Shown here: in pieces, positions 42,191-52,502 of the stretch | How positions within the stretch are numbered: the first letter of the stretch is position 1 | How the letters are laid out: each line of letters begins with the position of its first letter | From: Olsenella porci | Lineage (GTDB): Bacteria; Actinomycetota; Coriobacteriia; Coriobacteriales; Atopobiaceae | NCBI RefSeq assembly: GCF_009695875.1 | Contig: NZ_VUNC01000003.1 | Location: forward strand, 220,697 to 284,696 | DNA length: 64,000 nt | Direction: 5' to 3' | Made by a program: the position numbers and the translations under genes | The notes under the pieces: model-generated | Seen by the model: only the letters and a program-made list of their open reading frames with translations | What the model was told of the DNA's origin: nothing | The model's database searches: none

Positions 42191-43301
42191 TGAGAAAGAA
42201 GAATCAGGAAGACACCTGGACGGAGCTCAAGGAGCAGCCCGTTCCCGAGGGTCACCACCTCCTCGAGGTCCAGGACCTCAAGATGTACTTCTACACGCAG
42301 GACGGCGTGGTCAAGGCCGTCAACGGCGTGTCGTACAACCTCGACAGGGGAGAGACCCTGGGCGTCGTGGGCGAGTCCGGCTCCGGCAAGTCCGTCACCT
42401 CCCTCACCATCATGGGCCTGGTGGACATGCCTCCCGGAAAGATCATGGGCGGAGACGTGCTGTACCGTGGCAAGTCGCTCCTCAAGATGAGCGAGCGTGA
42501 CATGCAGCACGTGCGCGGCAACGACATCGCGATGATCTTCCAGGACCCCATGACGTCGCTGAACCCCGTGTACACCATCGGGCGCCAGCTGAGCGAGGGC
42601 ATGAGGCTCCACCTGGGCTACACCAAGGAGCAGGCGTGGAAGCGCTCCATCGAGCTGCTCGACATGGTGGGCATCCCCAACCCCGAGCAGCGCGTGAAGG
42701 ACTACCCCCACGAGTTCTCGGGCGGCATGCGCCAGCGCGTCATGATCGCCATGGCCCTTGCCTGCAACCCCGACATCCTGATCGCCGACGAGCCCACCAC
42801 CGCACTGGACGTCACCATCCAGGCGCAGATCATCGAGCTCATGCAGGAGATGCAGCAGAAGAACGGCAACGCCATCATCATGATCACGCACGACCTGGGT
42901 GTCGTCGCGGACGTCGCCGACAAGATCATGGTCATGTACGCCGGCTCCCCCGTGGAGTTTGGCACGGCGGACGAGATCTTCTACGGCTCGCTCCACCCGT
43001 ATACCTGGGGTCTCACGCGCTCCATCCCCGACCCGGTCTTCACCGAGAAGCACCCGCTCACGCCCATCGAGGGCAACCCACCCTCGCTGGTCAACGTGCC
43101 CAAGGGCTGCCCCTTCTCGCCCCGCTGCCCCTATGCCACCGCGCTATGCCACGAGAAGTACCCCGACCTCTACGTCACCGAGACGGGTCACTACTCTCGC
43201 TGCCACTACGCGGGCGACCCGGAGTTCGTCAAGAAGAACGCACCCGCCAACTCCCGCACCAAGGCTGCGGCCAAGGCGGCCAAGGAAGGAGGTGAGGCGT
43301 A

Positions 43302-43302
<1 letters not shown>
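42190..43302 (+). CDS. oppD: Oligopeptide ABC transporter ATPase (OppD type)
   Basis: One of two ATPases powering the importer, 370 residues. Walker A GESGSGKS is near 60, Q-loop QDPMTSL near 118, signature [15 protein letters not shown] near 177, and Walker [14 protein letters not shown] near 198. The C-terminal oligo_HPY region has the cysteine pattern of an Fe-S-binding tail ([11 protein letters not shown]...C...C near 300-340), known in dipeptide and oligopeptide transporters. The start overlaps oppC by one base and the stop overlaps oppF by one base. Confidence 0.96.
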
Positions 43303-44336
<1,034 letters not shown>

Positions 44337-45471
44337 GCGTTCCTCCTCAATCAAAGTGACTGCCCTGGCGAGAGGGGCCTGGCCAACGCGGCCGGGTCCC
44401 TCTCCCTTTGGGTCGATGAGGGTCTCGCCTGAGCTAGTTCGAGGGAGGGCAAAGAAGGGGAGAGGAGCGTGTTCCCCTGTTGGGGGCGGAGCCATCGGGG
44501 AAGGTGCCTGTTCACTTTTTGAGCCATTGCGGACGTCACCGGGCCTGCCGTGGCGACGCGAACCCTGTCTCGGCACCGACACCAGTTTTGTGCGTCTCCC
44601 TCGTCCTGCGATGAGTCAAAGCCCACTAGGTCCTTAATGGCGGCGGGAGCCGGATGTGAGTGCACACATCCGGAGTTTGCTGCCAAGAGACCATCTGTCA
44701 ACCTCTGATTGGTAGCCGCTTCCCCAAATGAGCACACACGTCGGGAGCTTTCTGCCACGGTTCCCTTTCTGACGGGAACACAATTGGGGAAATGCCCCGC
44801 CAATCCGCTGCCGAGGCCACGCGGAGGTGCTCACCTCGGGAGTTCGCTGCCATTGGGCCCTCCGCGGGAGGCTCCCGTCTCGTCGCGGTTGCCATCCACT
44901 TGGAGCTCTGGGAACTGGGTCGTGGGGATCCGCCACATGTGGGAGGCCGGCGCGTCCGGGGGCCAGGAGACCCGCCCCATTCCTTGCGCATCGATCCCCT
45001 GCCGTGGTCGTCGTGGCGTAGAGCCCGTGTGGCCGGATGATGGGGGAGCCGCCCTGTACCTACAGCCTCGACCCATGCGTACACACGCTCGGATCATTCA
45101 CGCGAGGGGCTATTTGCCAAGGTCCGATGTCTGATGCTGGCTCTTGCGCCGTACGCCCGTGTGGGGATGATTCGGGAGCTCCGTTTTACAGGGCGATTGA
45201 TGGCGAGCCAGAGGGGCGCGACGGCCTCGTCTCCCCGGATGCCGGGGGGAGGTGTCCGGAGTCGGATCGAGGATCTTCTCGCCCCGATAGTGGACAAAGT
45301 CGTCGACGGGCAATGCTGGCGCATGGGGGAGACGCCCCAACTAAGCTCGTGACCTTGGGTGTCTCTGACGGGTGAGAGGTACGTCCCAACTTTTTCCAAA
45401 AGTTTGGAATTGACGCTTGCCAGAGTCGGACGTTCTGTTAATATTCTTTCTGCTGCAACGCAGCAAGCCAT
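44337..45471. other. 1.1-kb gap with repeats, no gene seen
   Basis: Open frames on both strands lack ribosome sites and family motifs. The left half holds the 48-bp palindromes at 44638-44853. The right end leads into tRNA-Leu, where TTGCCAG (45416) and TTAATATT (45438) may form its promoter. Confidence 0.5.
44638..44853. repeat. Cluster of three 48-bp palindromes, GTGAG-centre variant
   Basis: Elements at 44638-44685 and 44710-44757 and a more degenerate one at about 44806-44853. They start TGGC/TGGT and end CTGCCA; the first two are exactly 48 bp. Starts are 72 and about 96 bp apart. Confidence 0.8.
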
Positions 45472-45562
45472 GTCGGAGTGGCGGAATTGGCAGACGCGCT
45501 AGCTTGAGGTGCTAGTGACTGACTAAAAGGTCGTGCGGGTTCAAGTCCCGCCTCCGACACCA
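45472..45562 (+). tRNA. tRNA-Leu (anticodon GAG)
   Basis: A 91-nt tRNA with CCA encoded. The acceptor stem GTCGGAG / CTCCGAC closes, the anticodon loop TTGAGGT gives GAG, and the long variable arm is typical of leucine tRNAs. The T arm reads GCGGGTTCAAGTCCCGC. It reads CUC/CUU codons. Confidence 0.97.
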
Positions 45563-45571
45563 CGAAGGTGC

Positions 45572-45602
45572 AGAGAGGCTCCCACGGGAGCCTCTCTTCT
45601 TA
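45572..45602 (+). terminator. Terminator after tRNA-Leu
   Basis: GAGAGGCTCCC and GGGAGCCTCTC form an 11-bp perfect stem with a two-base loop, followed by TTCTTATAT, nine bases after the tRNA. Confidence 0.85.
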
Positions 45603-45896
45603 TATATTGAGCGCTCGCCATGTCATGTGGGCGGGTCAAACGCCGACGATGCCGCGGGAGACGAGCCGTCACGCCCAGAGCGCGCCATCCGGATGGGTTG
45701 CGATTGGCGTCGTGAGAGCGACGTTGGTCGGTGACTCGCGAAGTCCGTCCCGGCGAAGGCACAGCCTCGCGACGTAGACTCTGCCCGCCCGTCGACGTGC
45801 CTAACCTTCCACAAAACGAAACCCGCGCGCAACCAATCGGGCGTCCCGCCGGCCTACCATGCGATAAAAGTCCCCGCACGAGAGGTGGGATGCACA

Positions 45897-46313
45897 ATGA
45901 TTGACCAGGTCACCGTGTTTCTCCCCAACGAACCCGGAACGCTCGCGCACATGAGCGACGTCTTGGGCAAGGCAGGCGTCCAGATTCTCGCCATCATGGT
46001 CGCGGACTCCACGGACTTCTGCAGCGTCCGGCTGATTGTGGACGACACCCCGCGCGCCCTCGACGCGCTGCACCAGGCGGGTCTCAGCGCCGCCACCACC
46101 AAGGTCATCGCCGTGGACGTGCCCGACGTCCCAGGCGGCCTTGCATCCGTGGTTACGCGCATCGCGAGCGGCGACCTCAACATCCAGTACGCCTACAGCT
46201 GCTCCATCCGCGACCGCGCCGTGGACGTGATTCGAGTCACGGGCGACCCCGTTGCCGTCAAGCTGCGCGAGATCGACTTCCACGACCTGGCACTCTCGGA
46301 CCTCCTGGGCTAG
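45897..46313 (+). CDS. Tandem ACT-domain protein
   Basis: A 138-residue protein made of two ACT domains and nothing else. The first reads QVTVFLPNEPGTLAHMSDVL (3-22), with the G-x-L ligand turn; the second reads VIAVDVPDVPGGLASVVTRI near 75. ACT domains bind amino acids and act as regulators. In homologues of this size the amino-acid ligand is mostly untested. ATG at 45897 has GAGAGGTGGG ahead of it. It is free-standing between tRNA-Leu and the PP2C gene. The 290-base gap upstream shows no other gene. Confidence 0.85.
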   Translation: MIDQVTVFLPNEPGTLAHMSDVLGKAGVQILAIMVADSTDFCSVRLIVDDTPRALDALHQAGLSAATTKVIAVDVPDVPGGLASVVTRIASGDLNIQYAYSCSIRDRAVDVIRVTGDPVAVKLREIDFHDLALSDLLG

Positions 46314-46412
46314 CGACCGTCTCGCTCAGCGCAAGCTCGCGCCAACCGACGTCCACACGCCCGCCCCTCGCAGCTCGGCGCAAGCCCTGGCGTTTACCTG
46401 CGCCCATCTGGG

Positions 46413-46418
46413 TAGAAT
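46413..46418 (+). promoter_or_regulatory. Candidate -10 element for the PP2C operon
   Basis: TAGAAT, 34 bases before the phosphatase start. No good -35 is seen at 17 bases upstream. Confidence 0.35.
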
Positions 46419-46451
46419 CTGCCGTGACGCAGTCGGGCGGCAGGGGGATGC

Positions 46452-48701
46452 ATGGCACAGGGCGGTATCGTCCGCAGGTTGGATGGCATAGGGGAGAAGA
46501 GCGTGGGCGGCACGCTGGCAACGCTCCTCTCGCTCACGAGCGACGCGGTGATCGCGTTCGACGGCCTGGGAAGGGTGCTCCTCTCCAACGACACCGCTGC
46601 GCTGGTGTTTCCCCACCCCTCAGGGGGACTCGTGGGCTGTGACGTGCGCTCGTGCTTCCCGCTGTCGGAGGACGCCGATCCCGACGCCCCCTTCTGCCCG
46701 GACGACCTCCCGTTTCCCATGGACGGCAGCTCAAAGCAGCTGGTGTGCCAAGCGGGTGACGGCAGCACGCTCGACCTGACGGTTCGCTGCGACCGCGTTC
46801 CCTCGGCGGGCGAGACGTACCTCCTCGTTGCCGTGGCAAGCGATGCGGCGGCGCAGGCGGAGCGTGAGAATGACCGGTTGGTCCAGGAGCTCTCCAGGGC
46901 AAACAAGCGCCTCTCGGGCACGCTGGGCATCGTGCTGGGCACGCTCGACTCCGGCGACGTGATGACGCTCTTCAGCCGCGCGCTGGAGGAGATAACCAAC
47001 ACCATGGAGGCCTCCGGCACCGTGTTCTACGTGGCCGAGCAGGATGGCTATCACCTTCGCGGCGTCAGCAAGTCGCTTGCGGGCGCCCGGGTGCCGCGCT
47101 ACCTCTCGTTTGGCCAGACCATCGACGCCCTGGCAAAGCGGGCGGGTCGCGCGCTCAGGTTACGGGTGCTCCCGCCCAAGGGCGACGAACTCCGCCGCGG
47201 CAGGCTCACCAACCGCGAGGTCGTGAACGAGGAGACCCAGGAGGTCTATCGGCTGCGCGCCGGGAAGGTGCCCCCGTTCACGAGTTTCATCGCGGTCCCG
47301 GTGTGGTTTGGCGGCCAAGTGATAGCGCTCATCGAGGTCGGCTGGGAGCAGGCGCGTCCCCTCCAGCGCGAGGACAGCGAGCTGCTGGACGCCGTCGCCC
47401 AGTACCTCTCCGTGCAGCTTGTCGGAGCCTTCAGCGCGCTCAGGGCCCGCCGCGACGGCGAGCTGCGCGACAGCGCCTCCCAGGTGAGGGAGACCTTGAT
47501 GGAGGCCGGTGACCTCACCCCAGAGTCGCGCCGTGAGGTGACGGACGAGGTCGAGCGTGCACTGGATGCGACCTGCGTTGAGGTGCGCCTGAACCAACGG
47601 CAGGGCAACACCGCGCTGGTCACTACCCCCGCGGGCGAGGACCTGAGCGTCCCGCTGGACTTCGAGCAGGTCCAACGCCTGACGCAGGAGGACGGCACCG
47701 CGGTCATGCCCCTGGAGCCCGACGACGCTGCATCCCGGGCACTTGCGGAGGCGGGCATGCCGGCTACGGGCGCCTACGTGGGCTTGGGCAGGATCGGGGA
47801 CGACGCCCTGGGGGTCCTGGTGCTTCGCCCGTCCGACGGCGAGCCGCTCGATGAGAGCGAGCTGCGCTACCTCGGACGCGTCGCGAGCGACCTGCAGGGC
47901 CTTGCCAGGGGAGAGGAGCGCCGCAAGCAGGACAAGCGCATCTCCCAGGCGCTCCAGACGGGCATGCGCAACGAGCTCCAGCAGGTCGACGGCATCACCG
48001 CGCGGGGCATCTACTCCTCCGCCACGGCGACCGCGGTCATCGGCGGAGACTTCTACGACCTGATCCGGCTCCCAGACCGCCGCGCGTGCGTGATCATGGG
48101 CGATGTGTCGGGCAAGGGCGTGGAGGCCGCGTCCGTCTCCGCCGCCGTCAAGACCGCCCTGGGGGCCTACTCATGGCAGGGCCTCTCTCCCGCCCGCATG
48201 GTGCGGCTGCTCAACGAGTTCCTGCTGGGATTCTCTCGCCTGGAGACGTTCGCAACGTTGTTCGTGGGCATCGTGGACCTTGGGTCGGGTATGCTCTCGT
48301 ACTGCTCGGCGGGCCATCCGCCCGCGATACTCGTGAGAGCCGCCACGGGCGAGATAGAGACCCTCGACGTGCAGTCGGGCGTGGTGGGCGCCTTCCACGA
48401 GATGACGTACCGCAACGGCCGCGTGAGGCTGCGCAGGGGAGACGTGTTGCTGCTCTACACCGACGGCACCACCGAGGCGCGTGCGGCGGACGGGTCGTTC
48501 TTTGGCGAGGACGGGCTGCGCGACGCCGTGATGCGCGAGGTGCCGCGCGGCTACGACGGCCTGCTCGACCGCCTGTTGGCGACGCTCGACTCCTTCACCG
48601 AGCGGCACCTGGACGACGACGTGGCGATGGTCTCGCTCCGCTTTGACATGGTGGGCCCGTCTGACGCGCCTCGCGAGAAGGGGGAGGTGAGCGGCGCATG
48701 A
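46452..48701 (+). CDS. PAS-GAF-PP2C (RsbU/SpoIIE-type) serine phosphatase
   Basis: A 749-residue signalling phosphatase. Residues 25-125 look like a PAS domain (LTSDAVIAFDGLGRVLLSND), and 160-340 like a GAF sensor domain with FIAVPVWFGGQVIALIEVGW. A second, weaker GAF-like part may span 360-490. The SpoIIE-type PP2C domain covers about 515-740, with metal-binding aspartates in IGGDFYDLIRL, VIMGDVSGKGVEAA and the C-terminal DDDVAMVSLRF. Such enzymes dephosphorylate anti-sigma-factor antagonists. The next gene is a STAS-kinase fusion with a four-base overlap, so the target is probably encoded next door. The sensed signal is unknown. Confidence 0.9.
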   Translation: MAQGGIVRRLDGIGEKSVGGTLATLLSLTSDAVIAFDGLGRVLLSNDTAALVFPHPSGGLVGCDVRSCFPLSEDADPDAPFCPDDLPFPMDGSSKQLVCQAGDGSTLDLTVRCDRVPSAGETYLLVAVASDAAAQAERENDRLVQELSRANKRLSGTLGIVLGTLDSGDVMTLFSRALEEITNTMEASGTVFYVAEQDGYHLRGVSKSLAGARVPRYLSFGQTIDALAKRAGRALRLRVLPPKGDELRRGRLTNREVVNEETQEVYRLRAGKVPPFTSFIAVPVWFGGQVIALIEVGWEQARPLQREDSELLDAVAQYLSVQLVGAFSALRARRDGELRDSASQVRETLMEAGDLTPESRREVTDEVERALDATCVEVRLNQRQGNTALVTTPAGEDLSVPLDFEQVQRLTQEDGTAVMPLEPDDAASRALAEAGMPATGAYVGLGRIGDDALGVLVLRPSDGEPLDESELRYLGRVASDLQGLARGEERRKQDKRISQALQTGMRNELQQVDGITARGIYSSATATAVIGGDFYDLIRLPDRRACVIMGDVSGKGVEAASVSAAVKTALGAYSWQGLSPARMVRLLNEFLLGFSRLETFATLFVGIVDLGSGMLSYCSAGHPPAILVRAATGEIETLDVQSGVVGAFHEMTYRNGRVRLRRGDVLLLYTDGTTEARAADGSFFGEDGLRDAVMREVPRGYDGLLDRLLATLDSFTERHLDDDVAMVSLRFDMVGPSDAPREKGEVSGA

Positions 48702-49459
48702 GGGATGGTGCCGGAGAGGCCCGGGGGTCCGTGGCGGGTCCCAGCATCGCGCTGGTGCCGGCCTTTGGCGACGTGGACGTGACTACCACGCCTCGCCTGA
48801 GGAGGGCCATCGACGCCCTGATCGATGGCGGGTGCAAGCGGATCGTGCTCAACATGGCCGAGGCAACCTACGTGGACTCCGCCGGCATGGGGATGATCTT
48901 CCACGAGATCCGCCACATGCGCGAGCACGGAGGGCTGCTCTCGCTCACCAACGTGTCGCCCAGCGTGATGCGCGCGCTCAGGATCGCTCGCGTCGTGGAC
49001 CTGGTTCCGGTCTCGGCCCAGGGCTCGCGGCCACAGGTTCCGGCGCTGGACCCCTCTGCCATGCCGCTTTGGAGGACCACGGTGTGGATCGACCCGGACG
49101 ACCTGGGGGCGAGCCGCGAGCGCGTGGCGTCGCTCCTCTCCCGCATGGACCTGTCGCCGGACGACCTGTTTGACCTCAACCTTGCCACGGGCGAGGCGAT
49201 GGGCAACGCCATCGACCACACGGACGACCGGTGCGCCCTGGTGACCGTGGCGTGCTACCCCGATCGAGCCGTGGTGGACGTGACGGACTGCGGCTGTGGC
49301 TTTGAGCTCTCGCCCGACGACGACACGCCCGAGGTGGGGGAGGGAGACGAGCGCGGCCGCGGCATCAAGCTCATGCGGCTGCTTGCCGACTCGGTTTCGA
49401 TCGTGCGCCGGCAGCAGGGCGGGACCTGCGTGCGCATCGTGAAGCTTTTTCGCCCGTAG
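48698..49459 (+). CDS. STAS antagonist - HATPase kinase fusion protein
   Basis: A 253-residue protein joining two partner-switching modules. Residues 15-110 are a STAS domain ([18 protein letters not shown], then [16 protein letters not shown] with the phosphorylatable DSAG serine near 67). Residues 125-253 are a histidine-kinase-like ATPase of the RsbW/SpoIIAB type: N-box [13 protein letters not shown] near 168, G1 box [10 protein letters not shown] near 195, and [12 protein letters not shown] near 217. These normally are two separate proteins that bind each other. It overlaps the PP2C phosphatase gene by ATGA. No sigma factor gene is adjacent, so the output is unknown. Confidence 0.88.
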   Translation: MRDGAGEARGSVAGPSIALVPAFGDVDVTTTPRLRRAIDALIDGGCKRIVLNMAEATYVDSAGMGMIFHEIRHMREHGGLLSLTNVSPSVMRALRIARVVDLVPVSAQGSRPQVPALDPSAMPLWRTTVWIDPDDLGASRERVASLLSRMDLSPDDLFDLNLATGEAMGNAIDHTDDRCALVTVACYPDRAVVDVTDCGCGFELSPDDDTPEVGEGDERGRGIKLMRLLADSVSIVRRQQGGTCVRIVKLFRP

Positions 49460-49472
49460 CGGGACGGTGGGG

Positions 49473-49708
49473 TGCTGAGGAAAACGGAGCTGTGGCAGTC
49501 AACGGCGGGCTTGGACGCTTCCACAGTGGGTAGCTGCTGAGGAAATGCGACTTGTGGCAATCGGGGCAGCCCGAATGCACGCTAAGTTTCGGGAAAAGTG
49601 GGGTTTCTGTGCTGGGGCAGGGTCGGGAACATGGCCTTGGAAGACCAGCACTCCGCTTTCCCCGCCGTAAGCGGCCTTCAGATTGCCACAACTCGATATT
49701 CCTCAGCA
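49473..49708. repeat. Type C phased inverted-repeat array, second locus
   Basis: Forward units (TGCTGAGGAAA...TGTGGCA) start at 49473 and 49535, 62 bp apart. Inverted units end at about 49667 and at 49708, 41 bp apart; the last reads GATTGCCACAACTC...CCTCAGCA. The consensus is the same as at 10739-10953. It begins 13 bases after the STAS-HATPase stop. Confidence 0.78.
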
Positions 49709-50299
49709 GGCATGGCCCATCCCCGCATTCTGGATCCGTCTTCCTTAGTTCGTATCTAATCAAACTAGCAATCATATCAGCGAAACGTCGTCGTATGCCT
49801 GTCTGCCGGCGAGAACGCGATGGTGCCGAACCTTCGTGCATGATTTAGCGAAGAGCGAGTTCGAGGAAGGCGAGGGATATCAACCTTGGGGACAGATCTG
49901 CTTGCCCCCTCAAAGAGGGGGCGTGGTGCAAGTGGGTTTAACTTGGATGGTGTCCCTGGCCTCAGCTGGGAGATGAGCGTTACCTCCCACCCCAAATGCG
50001 GATGCGGAGGTCGCGTTCAAGCGCCCTACAACGGCGACAAGGCTCGGTGTGAGAACTCGCTTCGTGAGTCTTCGAGCAGTGGGCCTCTCCCCACAGAGGT
50101 GGGTCTGGTCTGCTGTCTGCATCAACCCATCTGGAAAGAGCTTCAGGAGGGGGTGGAGCTTGGTGCGCATAGGGATTGCAATCCGAACGGTGAACGCTCG
50201 CTCCATTCTTTCCATTGCTCCCCGCTGTGAGCGTCATAACCTGGGGTAACGAGGAACCGGACGGCATAGGGCGGGACAATCCGCGCTCGGCGGGTGACG
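49709..50299. other. 590-bp gap, no gene recognised
   Basis: Composition is less GC-rich than the surroundings, especially 49735-49790. Short open frames exist on both strands without ribosome sites. A CCCCCTC / GAGGGGG hairpin lies near 49904-49921. A decayed gene or a small RNA is possible, but nothing identifies either. Confidence 0.4.
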
Positions 50300-50533
50300 C
50301 GCTTAGCGTCGCTAGTGCTCGTGGGGGTTTGGCTCGGGCTGCTTAGCGATGCTAGCCCTCTTGCGGATTTCGGCGCCCGATGCTTAATCCCCCTGGCCCT
50401 CGTGCGGGTCGGGCGTCGGAAATTGGCACGGAGGCCTAGCGTCGCTAAGCGCGCGGCAACCAAAGCTACAAGAGGCCTAGCGTCGCTAAGCGCGCGGCCG
50501 CAGGATCGGCACGGGGCCTGGCTTTACTAAGCG
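50300..50533. repeat. Type D phased array, copy 3
   Basis: Forward units start at 50300, 50340 and 50381 (40 and 41 apart). Inverted units end at 50451, 50492 and 50533 (41 apart). The central pair encloses 71 bp. The right part is inside the tandem duplication; its copy has inverted units ending at 50981, 51022 and 51063. Confidence 0.88.
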
Positions 50534-50620
50534 CACGGGGCGCCAGGCGGCTAGGCGCGGAATCCGTGCGGGCGTCGCGCCCTTCGAGGGCGTTCCCTCC
50601 GCCGCCAGGGGAGAGCCACG

Positions 50621-50647
50621 AAAAAGGGCGCCCCCGAGGGGACGCCC
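50621..50647 (-). terminator. Terminator after tRNA-Cys, left copy
   Basis: On the minus strand GGGCGTCCCC pairs with GGGGGCGCCC and is followed by TTTTT. It lies 11 bases downstream of the tRNA-Cys 3' end. Confidence 0.82.
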
Positions 50648-50657
50648 GTCGATCGCT

Positions 50658-50731
50658 TGGAGGCGAGACCCGGATTCGAACCGGGGATAAGGGCTTTGCA
50701 GGCCCGCGCCTTACCACTTGGCCATCTCGCC
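50658..50731 (-). tRNA. tRNA-Cys (anticodon GCA), left copy
   Basis: A 74-nt tRNA with CCA encoded. The acceptor GGCGAGA / TCTCGCC closes, the anticodon loop CTGCAAA gives GCA, and the T arm is CCCGGTTCGAATCCGGG. Downstream of tRNA-Gly in the same direction. Confidence 0.97.
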
Positions 50732-50780
50732 AGATATGCGGCTATGAAAAGGGCCGGCTGAGACCGGCCCGCTAAGCTCA

Positions 50781-50856
50781 TGGAGCGGGCTACGGGATTC
50801 GAACCCGCGACCTCCACCTTGGCAAGGTGGCGCGCTACCAACTGCGCCAAGCCCGC
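50781..50856 (-). tRNA. tRNA-Gly (anticodon GCC), left copy
   Basis: A 76-nt tRNA with CCA encoded. Acceptor GCGGGCT, anticodon loop TTGCCAA (GCC) on a CCACC/GGTGG stem, T arm CGCGGGTTCGAATCCCG. First of the leftward Gly-Cys pair, 49 bases before tRNA-Cys. Confidence 0.97.
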
Positions 50857-51150
50857 GACGCGAGGAGTAAGTATACGAGGAACCTCTCCCATTCGCAAGG
50901 GGAGAGGTGCGAGGGCATCGCCCTCAACCTAACGCACACAAATCCGAGCTTGATGAATGACGCGCTTAGCGTCGCTAAGCGCGCGGCAACCAAAGCTACA
51001 AGAGGTCTGGAGTCGCTAAGCGCGCGGCCGCAGGATCGGCACGGGGCCTGGCTTTACTAAGCGCACGGGGCGCCAGGCGGCTAGGCGCGGAATCCGTGCG
51101 GGCGTCGCGCCCTTCGAGGGCGTTCCCTCCGCCGCCAGGGGAGAGCCACG

Positions 51151-51176
51151 AAAAAGGGCGCCCCGAGGGGACGCCC
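51151..51176 (-). terminator. Terminator after tRNA-Cys, right copy
   Basis: Same hairpin as at 50621-50647, with one C missing in the stem-loop, followed by TTTTT on the minus strand. Confidence 0.8.
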
Positions 51177-51186
51177 GTCGATCGCT

Positions 51187-51260
51187 TGGAGGCGAGACCC
51201 GGATTCGAACCGGGGATAAGGGCTTTGCAGGCCCGCGCCTTACCACTTGGCCATCTCGCC
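51187..51260 (-). tRNA. tRNA-Cys (anticodon GCA), right copy
   Basis: Identical over its 74 nt to the copy at 50658-50731, including the encoded CCA. Confidence 0.97.
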
Positions 51261-51309
51261 AGATATGCGGCTATGAAAAGGGCCGGCTGAGACCGGCCCG
51301 CTAAGCTCA

Positions 51310-51385
51310 TGGAGCGGGCTACGGGATTCGAACCCGCGACCTCCACCTTGGCAAGGTGGCGCGCTACCAACTGCGCCAAGCCCGC
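51310..51385 (-). tRNA. tRNA-Gly (anticodon GCC), right copy
   Basis: Identical over its 76 nt to the copy at 50781-50856. It is the first tRNA transcribed from the right of the duplicated block. Confidence 0.97.
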
Positions 51386-51617
51386 GACGCGAAGAAGAAT
51401 ATACGTGGCGAAGCCCGATTATGCAAGCACGAATTTCAAAAATCTTGTCAGCTTGTTCCTCGCGTGGAAGAAAATGCAGGTGAGAGGCACCGCCCTCTTG
51501 GCCGCCAGTCATCCCGGCGGCATGGCGCGCGTCCCGACTGCGCTATGCTAGGCAGGGCGCCCGCATCCTGGCGCCCGGGACCGCTAGGCCGTACGCGGCA
51601 CGTACGTCAGGAGAACC

Positions 51618-52502
51618 ATGTTCCTCAATATCCTCACCCTGCTTTTCCTCGCCTTGGTCGTGAGGGGCTTCGCGCGTGTGATCAGGTACTTCATCACCTG
51701 GCTGGGCAGGGGCAAGGACCTCAGGACCGCGGTGGACCACCAGCGCGTGAGCGAGGAGACCGCCCTTGCCTACCTCGAGGAGGGCCGCCACCTCACGCGC
51801 GACCAGCGAGCCGAGGTCATGCGAGCCCAGCTCCAGGATCGCGAGGAGTTCCTCGACAACCTCCACATCACCTGGTACCAGGTGGTCATCCTGTTCGTGT
51901 TTGGCTCCATGGCGGGGCTGCTGCTAGAGGAGCTGTGGATGTTCGCCTCCGCCGGGCTCACGCAGAGCCGCGTGGGCCTGGTGTGGGGGCCCTTCTCGCC
52001 CCTGTATGGGTTTGGCACGGTGTTCCTAACGCTCATCGCGTTTCAGATGAGGAAGCGCGGCGCAAAGGGCTGGCAGGTGTTTTTGGTCTCGGCGCTGGTG
52101 GGAGGCTGCCTGGAGCAGTTCACCGGCTGGGCCATGGAGACCCTGTTCCAGGCCCAGTCGTGGACCTACCTGTACCTGCCCGACCACATCACGCAGTGGA
52201 TCGCATGGCGCTTCCTGGTGATGTGGGGCGTGCTGGGGCTGGTGTGGACCAAGATGATCATGCCCGAGCTGCTGTACCGCATCGGCGAGCCCACCACCAA
52301 GCGCCAGGTCACCTTCGTGGTCATCCTGGCAGCCTACCTCGCGCTCGACATCTTCATGACCCTGGCGTGCTTCCAGCGTCGCACCGAGCGAGACGCGGGC
52401 ATCCCCGCGTCCAACGACTTCGAGCGCTGGATAGACGACCACTACACCGACGAGTTCATGAGCCAGCGGTTCCAGAACCTCGTGATTGGGCAGGACCTGT
52501 GA
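51618..52502 (+). CDS. Putative ABC transporter permease, CmpB family membrane protein
   Basis: A 294-residue membrane protein of the CmpB (putative ABC type IV) family. Residues 1-20 form a helix, then a charged cytoplasmic stretch (25-80), then five or so helices. The family motif GLVWGPFSPLYGFGTVF lies near 120-136, followed by GGCLEQFTGWAMETLF, another conserved block. Despite the family name, transport has not been shown for these proteins and no ATPase is adjacent. The stop overlaps the cysteine desulfurase start (TGATG), so the three downstream-coupled genes form one operon. Confidence 0.8.
   Translation: MFLNILTLLFLALVVRGFARVIRYFITWLGRGKDLRTAVDHQRVSEETALAYLEEGRHLTRDQRAEVMRAQLQDREEFLDNLHITWYQVVILFVFGSMAGLLLEELWMFASAGLTQSRVGLVWGPFSPLYGFGTVFLTLIAFQMRKRGAKGWQVFLVSALVGGCLEQFTGWAMETLFQAQSWTYLYLPDHITQWIAWRFLVMWGVLGLVWTKMIMPELLYRIGEPTTKRQVTFVVILAAYLALDIFMTLACFQRRTERDAGIPASNDFERWIDDHYTDEFMSQRFQNLVIGQDL

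Larger units (their letters stand above)
50437..50862. repeat. Tandem duplication, left copy
   Basis: About 425 bp nearly identical to 50967-51391 (offset 530, then 529 after a one-base deletion in a C-run). It contains type D inverted units, the tRNA-Cys terminator, tRNA-Cys and tRNA-Gly. The left boundary falls inside a type D unit. Confidence 0.93.
50967..51391. repeat. Tandem duplication, right copy
   Basis: Second copy of 50437-50862. The left junction fuses the first half of a forward type D unit (identical to bases 50295-50314) to the second half of an inverted unit, as if the array had collapsed at its palindrome. A CCTCTCC / GGGAGAGG hairpin (50883-50907) lies between the copies. 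Confidence 0.93.

Noticed and set aside
49709..50299. Small RNA or decayed gene
   Set aside because: No match to tmRNA, RNase P, 6S or SRP RNA signatures that I could see, and no protein motif; left as unassigned.
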